DNA of 23,028 nucleotides from IMG/VR virus record IMGVR_UViG_3300013126_003589, positions 1-23,028 of that record; one strand, 5' to 3'. A program made the position numbers and the translations under genes. Below are positions 17,961 through 23,028 of this stretch, piece after piece (the stretch's first letter is position 1; every line of letters begins with the position of its first letter). This DNA is from a virus. Under the pieces are notes generated by a model. It ran no database searches and had not been told where the DNA came from. It saw only the letters and a program-made list of their open reading frames with translations.

Positions 17961-18704
17961 ATGTCTAAAAAACACAAGCAAAAGTCACAAGATAAGTCGC
18001 CAGTTGTTCCTCAAAGAGATAAAATTGAAGGTTTCTTAGATGTTCGTGATCTACAATGGACAGATAATCAAAAAAAATTTATAGAATTAATACAAAATAA
18101 AGAGACAAAAATCGTATTCTGTAAAGGTCCAGCAGGAACCGCTAAAAGCTTATTATCAGTATATTCTGCATTGAAGGCTTTGAACGAGAAGAAAATAGGT
18201 GAAATATTCTATATCCGTAACCCTGTGGAGAGTTCTACGCATAATCTTGGATTTTTAAAAGGGGATTTACATAGCAAGTTAGATCCATATCTACAACCAT
18301 TAATGGATAAATTGCATGAATTATTGCCTAAATCTCAGGTTGAAAGACTGCTTAAAGAAGAAAGAGTCAAAGGATTACCAGTAGGCTTTCTAAGAGGACT
18401 TAGTATTAATGCTAGCTATATTATATGTGATGAAGCTCAAAATTTAAGTATTCATGATCTATTATTAATAACTACCAGAATGGGAAGATTTAGTAAATTA
18501 ATATTAATTGGGGACATAAGACAATCAGATATCAAAAATAGTGGTTTTGAAAATGTATATGATTTATTTGAGGATAAGAAAAGCAAAGATAAAGGTATAC
18601 ATACATTTAAGTTTGGTACAGATGATATTATGAGAAACAATGTGCTTGCTTATATTATTGAAAAGTTTGAAGAATTATCCGCTAAAACCAATACACGCAA
18701 ATAA
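17961..18704 (+). CDS. phoH: PhoH-like ATPase
   Basis: The 247-residue protein is a single P-loop ATPase domain of the PhoH family, very common in marine and other large phages. Walker A is KGPAGTAKS (55-63), in which Ala-Lys-Ser replaces the more usual GKT. The motif YIRNPVESS (84-92) precedes LGFLKGDLHSKLDPYLQPLMDKL (96-118), typical of PhoH. Walker B is YIICDEAQNL (153-162), followed by LILIGDIRQSD, the sensor-like strand. A lysine-rich N-terminal tail of about 20 residues comes before the domain. PhoH proteins bind and hydrolyse ATP and act on RNA in cases studied; the phage role is unsettled. It stands alone downstream of the GTGTAAATA dyad; the next gene has a TATAAT. Confidence 0.93.
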   Translation: MSKKHKQKSQDKSPVVPQRDKIEGFLDVRDLQWTDNQKKFIELIQNKETKIVFCKGPAGTAKSLLSVYSALKALNEKKIGEIFYIRNPVESSTHNLGFLKGDLHSKLDPYLQPLMDKLHELLPKSQVERLLKEERVKGLPVGFLRGLSINASYIICDEAQNLSIHDLLLITTRMGRFSKLILIGDIRQSDIKNSGFENVYDLFEDKKSKDKGIHTFKFGTDDIMRNNVLAYIIEKFEELSAKTNTRK

Positions 18705-18713
18705 ACTTTAAAA

Positions 18714-18743
18714 TTAGAAAAAGATATATTAAAGGTATATAAT
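18714..18743 (+). promoter_or_regulatory. Promoter of zinc-ribbon gene, near-leaderless
   Basis: A perfect TATAAT (18738-18743) ends 7 nt before the ATG at 18751. The best -35 at the correct distance is a poor TTAGAA (18714-18719) with an 18-bp spacer. No Shine-Dalgarno is seen. Confidence 0.5.
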
Positions 18744-18750
18744 TTTACAT

Positions 18751-19137
18751 ATGCCAAAAATATATTGTAGTAACTGTGGGAATGCTATACAATATAGCGA
18801 TATTAAACCTAATTTTTGTCAAAAATGTGGAACTAATTTAGGCTCTGGAAAAACACAAATATCTGCTCAACCACAGATCGAAATCATTCAAGAGACTAAA
18901 CCCAAATTAAACAATTTAAATTGGGATATAGAAATAGAAAAGCCAAAAGGAGTCAAACTCAAAGATCTTGCTAAAGGTGAAAAATCAAATTTTGAACCAA
19001 GACAGAATGATGAGAATACTTCTAAAGAAGAATTTTTAAAACAATTTCAAAAAGAAGCAGGTACTTTACGCAGGGGTAATCAAGATTACCAAGCTTCTGA
19101 TGATGGTTATGATGATGAAGAACCAGAAGATGCGTGA
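18751..19137 (+). CDS. Zinc-ribbon protein, 128 aa
   Basis: It begins MPKIYCSNCGNAIQYSDIKPNFCQKCGTNLG, with Cys6, Cys9, Cys23 and Cys26 forming a zinc ribbon of the type found at the front of many bacterial and phage proteins (YxxCxxCG...FCxxCG). The remainder is low-complexity and charged: Gln-rich, a short Leu/Trp segment (NNLNWDIEIEKPK), then an acidic end (DDGYDDEEPED). The layout suggests a DNA- or protein-binding adaptor, with a flexible linker. Partner unknown; immediately downstream, with a GTGA overlap, is a sigma-like factor with its own Cys cluster, so the two may interact. Position of the ribbon at residue 6 fixes the start. Confidence 0.75.
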   Translation: MPKIYCSNCGNAIQYSDIKPNFCQKCGTNLGSGKTQISAQPQIEIIQETKPKLNNLNWDIEIEKPKGVKLKDLAKGEKSNFEPRQNDENTSKEEFLKQFQKEAGTLRRGNQDYQASDDGYDDEEPEDA

Positions 19138-19811
19138 AAAAACCAACATTTGAAACTAAGTTCAACGAAATAAACATCGAAATCTACAAGCGAAAGCATA
19201 AGTGGAATTTAACTTCACTTGCTTGGATGGACTTTGATGATGTTGCGCAAATTTTAAGAATACATATTCATAAAAAATGGAGCATGTATGATCCAAAACA
19301 ACCTCTTGCTCCTTGGATTAATAGAATTGTTAGTAATCAAATTAAAAATCTTATCCGTAATAACTATGGCAATTATTCTAGACCATGTTTAAAATGTGCA
19401 GCAGCAGAAGACGAAGAACATTGTAATATCTATGGTAAGCAGTGCAATTCTTGTCCTCTTTACGCAGCTTGGGAGAAAAATAAAAAAAATGCACATGATA
19501 CAAAACTGCCTCTTGCTTTAGAGAATCATACAAAAGAAGTTCATGAAATGCAAGATGGTAAAATTAATATTGAAGAGAGCGCAAAAAATATACATCAAAA
19601 AATGCAGCAAATTCTTAAACCTACTGAATGGAAGGTATATAAACTTTTATATATAGAACATAAAGATGAAGATCAGGTCGCTGCTAGCATGGGTTATAAA
19701 ACTAATGAAAAAAATCGTGCTCCTGGATATAAACAAGTACAAAATATTAAGAAAGCTATAATGATAAAAGTTCGCAAATACATATATAGTGATGAGATCG
19801 ATATAAGATGA
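19134..19811 (+). CDS. Sigma-like factor with Cys cluster, gp55-like candidate
   Basis: The 225-residue protein starts with GTG, overlapping the preceding stop. SLAWMDFDDVAQILRIHIHKKWSMYDPKQPLAPWINRIVSNQIKNLIRNNY (28-78) follows the sigma region 2 pattern (DxDDxxQxxxxxxxxKxxxYDPxxPFxxWIxxIxxNxxxNxxR). A Cys cluster (Cys85, 88, 97, 104 and 107) then follows, probably a zinc-binding insertion. LKPTEWKVYKLLYIEHKDEDQVAASMGY near the end resembles the region 4 start (L-x-x-x-x-x-x-V-x-x-L-x-x-x-x-x-x-x-x-x-V-A), and a basic C-terminal helix (YKQVQNIKKAIMIKVRKYI) could contact DNA. Placed just before packaging genes it is the better candidate for late-promoter recognition. The T4 late sigma gp55 reads TATAAATA without a -35, much like the GTGTAAATA sites here. 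Confidence 0.72.
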   Translation: MKKPTFETKFNEINIEIYKRKHKWNLTSLAWMDFDDVAQILRIHIHKKWSMYDPKQPLAPWINRIVSNQIKNLIRNNYGNYSRPCLKCAAAEDEEHCNIYGKQCNSCPLYAAWEKNKKNAHDTKLPLALENHTKEVHEMQDGKINIEESAKNIHQKMQQILKPTEWKVYKLLYIEHKDEDQVAASMGYKTNEKNRAPGYKQVQNIKKAIMIKVRKYIYSDEIDIR

Positions 19812-20887
19812 ATGATATAATTTTAACTGACGAACACAAGAAAAAAGTTTTAGAAGAATGGAATTCTCGTCCTTCTAATCCTCCTTCATTAGCGGAACTT
19901 ACTAAACTTATATATGGTGAAGGATTTGATGGTAGAAGTCAGCAAGGAAAATTAATTAAAAATTATCTTGCTTCTAGACAAATTGTGCCAAAGAAAAGTC
20001 ATGAATATGAAGCTAAGGGATTAATTGAACTTACTGATGAGCAAAAAGAATATATAAGTAATAACTGCCCAACTATGACCGCAGTTGAAATGGCAAAAAT
20101 TATTTTTAAAAATAATGAGCTTACAAATTTAAATCAAGAAACAAGAAGCGTTGGAGAATATCTTAAGACTTTAGATTCAAAGGTTGTGTATTCTAATCCA
20201 AATGAAATACCAGAAGGAAATTACAAGCCACCAACAACTCAAAACAGATGTCTAGCTAGAATTAACAGATACGTTCATGAAGGAATTGATGAAGCAAAAT
20301 TAACTGGCAAGCAAAAAAGAGATATACAATCTTTAATTGGTTATCTTCATACTTATAGATTCCTTCATCAGATTAATACATATCAAGACGAAAGCGAAAG
20401 AGAGCTCTTTGAAAGTAGTTTTATTAGATATACATTTGATAAAAATGATTTAACTCAAGAAGAAGTTGATCAATATATTGTGCTTGCTACAGAAGTAGTT
20501 ATATCTTCTAATATTCAAGGGACAATTCAAGCATTACAACTTCAATTAGATTCTGCTGTTGAAGCTGGCGAAAAAATATCAATGTCTCTTGTAGAAGCTA
20601 TTAGCACAGCAAGAAACGAATACAATCAAAGCGTTGGCAGACAACAAAAATTATTGAGCGATCTTAAAGTTAAAAGAAGCGAAAGACTTAGCAAACAAGT
20701 AAAAGAAAATGCATCAATATTAAATCTTGTTGAACTCTGGAAAGAGGAAGAGAGTCGCAAAGAAATGATTAGACTTGCAGAGATGCGTAAAGAATTGCTA
20801 GCTAAAGAAGTAGAAAGACTTAGTACCATAGATGAAATAAAGGCTAGAATTATGGGCATATCTAAAGATGAAGTCTTGAACGGATGA
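19808..20887 (+). CDS. Hypothetical protein, 359 aa; candidate small terminase subunit
   Basis: No family recognised. The N-terminus has two similar helix-turn-helix-like units: LTDEHKKKVLEEWNSRP... LAELTKLIYG... LIKNYLASRQIV and LTDEQKEYISNNCPTMTAVEMAKIIF... VGEYLKTLDSKVV. A helical middle follows, then a long charged coiled coil (from about residue 230 to the end; for example LLSDLKVKRSERLSKQVKENA and KEMIRLAEMRKELLAKEVERL). Double DNA-binding units followed by an oligomerising coiled coil, and position two genes before the large terminase, fit a small terminase, but this is inference. It overlaps the preceding gene by 4 bp (ATGA), and the nuclease gene follows 1 bp after its stop. Confidence 0.6.
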   Translation: MNDIILTDEHKKKVLEEWNSRPSNPPSLAELTKLIYGEGFDGRSQQGKLIKNYLASRQIVPKKSHEYEAKGLIELTDEQKEYISNNCPTMTAVEMAKIIFKNNELTNLNQETRSVGEYLKTLDSKVVYSNPNEIPEGNYKPPTTQNRCLARINRYVHEGIDEAKLTGKQKRDIQSLIGYLHTYRFLHQINTYQDESERELFESSFIRYTFDKNDLTQEEVDQYIVLATEVVISSNIQGTIQALQLQLDSAVEAGEKISMSLVEAISTARNEYNQSVGRQQKLLSDLKVKRSERLSKQVKENASILNLVELWKEEESRKEMIRLAEMRKELLAKEVERLSTIDEIKARIMGISKDEVLNG

Positions 20888-20888
20888 A

Positions 20889-21821
20889 ATGCAAGTCCAA
20901 TGTAAAATTTGTAATGAATTATTTCAAGCAGATAAATTTTTACATCTGCATTTAAAAGCTCATAAAATAAGTACTGCTGAATACTATCAAAGATATTATC
21001 CGAGATATGATCTCCGAACTGGAGAAATGATTAATTTTAAAAATAAAGATCAATATTTCACAGATGATTTCAATAATAAAAATAATCTAAAATCTTATGT
21101 TAAAACTCTAGGCCAAGAAGAGTTGAAAGAATTCTTAAAGGGATTGTTAGTTAAAAGAAAAGAACGCAAAGACTTAATATATTCGCCTACTCAAGTAGAA
21201 TTAAGATCTTTGATTATGCCTTCAATAGTAACTTTTAATAAATACAAATTAAATTATTATGCTGTTTGTGAATCAATTGGATTAAAAAATAAATTTAATA
21301 ACTATGAAGGAGAAGAGATTAAGTTCGAAGAATCTGAAAGATATCAAATAATGGTAGATACAAGAGAGCAGAATCCTCTTAGATTTAAATATCAACAGCA
21401 GATTGCTAAATTAGACTTTGGAGATTATACTCTTAATGATCTTGAGAAATGCTGTTTTACAGCAATAGAAAGAAAGAACTTATCAGATTTCATAGGAACA
21501 ATAAGTGCTGGCTATGATAGATTTAATAATGAGATAGAAAGAGCTAAAAACGCTAATTACTATCTTGTAGTACTAATCGAGGAGTCATTAACAGATGCTC
21601 TTTCTTTTAATTATTTGCCTCATATATCTAAGAAGATTAAAGCTACTCCAGAGTTTATATTCCATAGAGTAAGAGAATTGAATCAAAGGTATGATAATAT
21701 ACAATTTGTATTTGCTGATGGCAGAAAAAGAGCTTCTGAATTACTTATTAAAATATTAACTGGTAATTGCTTTCATAAGAAATATGATTTGCAATTATTA
21801 GTTGATTTAGGTATAATTTAG
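20889..21821 (+). CDS. ERCC4-type nuclease with N-terminal C2H2 zinc finger
   Basis: The 310-residue protein starts with CKICNELFQADKFLHLHLKAH, a C2H2 finger with Cys5, Cys8, His21 and His25, of the MucR/Ros-like kind. A middle helical region follows. From about residue 153 there is an ERCC4 (XPF-type) nuclease domain: IMVDTREQNPLRF with Asp157 and Glu160, KLDFGDYTL with Asp176, and AIERKNLSDFIGTIS with the catalytic ERK triad (194-196). FVFADGRKRASELLIKIL ends the domain. The usual tandem HhH domain of XPF is missing; the zinc finger may place the enzyme on DNA instead. Such nucleases cut branched or flapped DNA. The place between the candidate small terminase and the large terminase suggests a role in resolving DNA before packaging, or in recombination; this is inferred. 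Confidence 0.87.
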   Translation: MQVQCKICNELFQADKFLHLHLKAHKISTAEYYQRYYPRYDLRTGEMINFKNKDQYFTDDFNNKNNLKSYVKTLGQEELKEFLKGLLVKRKERKDLIYSPTQVELRSLIMPSIVTFNKYKLNYYAVCESIGLKNKFNNYEGEEIKFEESERYQIMVDTREQNPLRFKYQQQIAKLDFGDYTLNDLEKCCFTAIERKNLSDFIGTISAGYDRFNNEIERAKNANYYLVVLIEESLTDALSFNYLPHISKKIKATPEFIFHRVRELNQRYDNIQFVFADGRKRASELLIKILTGNCFHKKYDLQLLVDLGII

Positions 21822-21822
21822 T

Positions 21823-23028
21823 ATGTGGCACTGTCCGGAAAAATATACTAAAAAAGATCTTATAGATATTAATAAACAGCTACTTGAAATCCAAGGACCA
21901 ATGCTGGACAAAGAAGCTAAGATTAGCCTTGCAAAATTTCTTAGAGCAAATCTTGGTATTACGACGGAATTAATTAGTGGAATTAAATTGGCTCCATATC
22001 AAGAGGTCAATTTAAAAGCTTTCTTTAATAGAAATTTCAATATGTGCGTTTGGGGACGAGGATGTTCAAAATCATTTATCGCAAGCGTATATTGTTTCTT
22101 GCAATGTATATTTGAACCTAATTCTAAAATCTTAATTGCTGGTCCAACATTCAGAACAGCAAGAAACATATTTACTAATCTAGAAAAAATTGTTAATAGC
22201 AAAGAAGCTCAACTATTACAACAAGCTTTTGGAGTCAAGAGCAAAAGAAATGATTTATTTGAATGGGAAATTAATGGTGGTAATATTGTGGCTATTCCTC
22301 TGAATGGTGAAAAAGTTCGAGGATTTCGCGCTAATGTGCTTGTGCTTGACGAGTTTCTTCTTATACCAGAAGATATTATTAAAAATGTATTAATGCCATT
22401 CTTAGTTGCTCCTCAAAATATGAAAGAGCGTATTCAGATCAGAGAAATGGAAGATAAACTAATTCAAGAAGGCTTAATGAAAGAAGAGGATAGAATGGTA
22501 TTCCCAAATAAATCAAAGATGATTGCATTATCTTCTGCTAGTTATACATTTGAAAACTTATATAAAACATATAAAGAATGGGTTGCAAATATATACTCAG
22601 AAGATGCTGTTAAAGATGCAACATATTTTGTGAGTCAAATGGGTTATGAAGCTTTACCAGAAGAGATGGTGGATAAAACTATTATTGAAGAGGCCCAAGC
22701 TGGCGGATTAAGTCATAGCGGATTCTTACGAGAATACTGCGCTCAATTTACAGATGGTAGTGATAGTTATTTCTCTGCTAAAAAAATGCATGAATGCACA
22801 ATACCAGATGGTGATGCTCCAACATCAAAAATATATGGAGATAAAGATAAGAAATATATACTAGCTATTGATCCAAGTTTTAGTAACAGTCCAAGTTCAG
22901 ATTATTTTGCTATGAGCATAATTGAATTAGATGAAGAAAAGAAAGACGGAATTCTTGTTCATAGTTATGCTGTTGCGGGTGGAGATTTAAAAGACCATAT
23001 TATTTATTTCCATTATCTTATAACCAAC
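21823..23028 (+). CDS. Large terminase subunit, partial (cut by right window edge)
   Basis: The frame is open from ATG 21823 to the end of the window, 402 codons without a stop. ATPase motifs are present: KLAPYQEVNLKAFF (adenine-binding Q motif), CVWGRGCSKSF (Walker A, residues 78-84 GRGCSKS, a known terminase variant of GxGxSKT), ILIAGPTFRTARNIF, and NVLVLDEFLL (Walker B, Asp176 and Glu177). A motif III-like SSASYTF follows. ILAIDPSFSNSPSSDYFAMSIIEL begins the RNase H-like nuclease domain with Asp350. The rest of the nuclease is beyond the edge. The enzyme pumps and cuts phage DNA into proheads. It begins one base after the nuclease gene's stop. The protein's Cys in Walker A replaces the usual Phe or Gly. 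Confidence 0.93.
   Translation, partial: MWHCPEKYTKKDLIDINKQLLEIQGPMLDKEAKISLAKFLRANLGITTELISGIKLAPYQEVNLKAFFNRNFNMCVWGRGCSKSFIASVYCFLQCIFEPNSKILIAGPTFRTARNIFTNLEKIVNSKEAQLLQQAFGVKSKRNDLFEWEINGGNIVAIPLNGEKVRGFRANVLVLDEFLLIPEDIIKNVLMPFLVAPQNMKERIQIREMEDKLIQEGLMKEEDRMVFPNKSKMIALSSASYTFENLYKTYKEWVANIYSEDAVKDATYFVSQMGYEALPEEMVDKTIIEEAQAGGLSHSGFLREYCAQFTDGSDSYFSAKKMHECTIPDGDAPTSKIYGDKDKKYILAIDPSFSNSPSSDYFAMSIIELDEEKKDGILVHSYAVAGGDLKDHIIYFHYLITN

Overview
The window is about 23 kb of a strongly AT-rich tailed-phage genome (Caudoviricetes). The evidence is a large terminase subunit running off the right end, a PhoH-like ATPase, a T4 gp1-like dNMP kinase, two sigma-like factors, two phage tRNAs, and dense short genes overlapping by ATGA, TAATG or GTGA junctions. 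The host cannot be named from the sequence. Promoters of very regular bacterial sigma70 type (TTGACW, 17 bp, TAnnAT) show that it is a bacterium. The gene set (UvdE-type endonuclease, NodU-type carbamoyltransferase, 2OG-Fe(II) oxygenase, two probable DUF6065 proteins) resembles large environmental, often aquatic, phages; that is inference.

Layout. From 1 to about 13,485 nearly everything is on the minus strand, except one 2OG oxygenase at 1313-1945. In minus-strand reading order this block carries: a nucleotide set (dCMP deaminase, degenerate dUTPase-like protein, GMP reductase-like enzyme, adenylosuccinate synthetase) mixed with an exported repeat protein and a CPFC membrane protein; an acyl carrier protein with its own holo-ACP synthase; a metallophosphoesterase; two paralogous DUF6065-like proteins; a group of very small genes; tRNA-Thr; an operon ending in an NADPH:FMN-reductase-like flavoprotein and a carbamoyltransferase; tRNA-Ser; and the start of a UV-damage endonuclease gene at the left edge. 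From 13,603 to the right end the genes are mostly on the plus strand and lead into replication and packaging: dNMP kinase, sigma-like factor, a small highly expressed-looking protein, glycosyltransferase, PhoH, zinc-ribbon protein, second (Cys-containing) sigma-like factor, candidate small terminase, zinc-finger/ERCC4 nuclease and large terminase.

How the genes may work together. dCMP deaminase (C to U/T), the GMP reductase-like enzyme (G to IMP) and PurA (IMP towards A), with dNMP kinase, could turn G/C nucleotides into A/T nucleotides for an AT-rich genome. The carrier protein, its activating enzyme, carbamoyltransferase, flavoprotein, 2OG oxygenase and DUF6065-like proteins suggest an unassigned small-molecule, surface or nucleic-acid modification activity.

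The most striking signal is regulatory. At several separate transcription units the -10 hexamer ends exactly 6 nt before the start codon, which predicts leaderless mRNAs beginning at the A of the ATG. A second motif, GTGTAAATA, one base from the T4 late promoter core, precedes four genes and has no -35 partner. Two phage sigma-like factors are present that could read it. Four 29-bp palindromic-ended repeats at 500-631 are a further unexplained structure.
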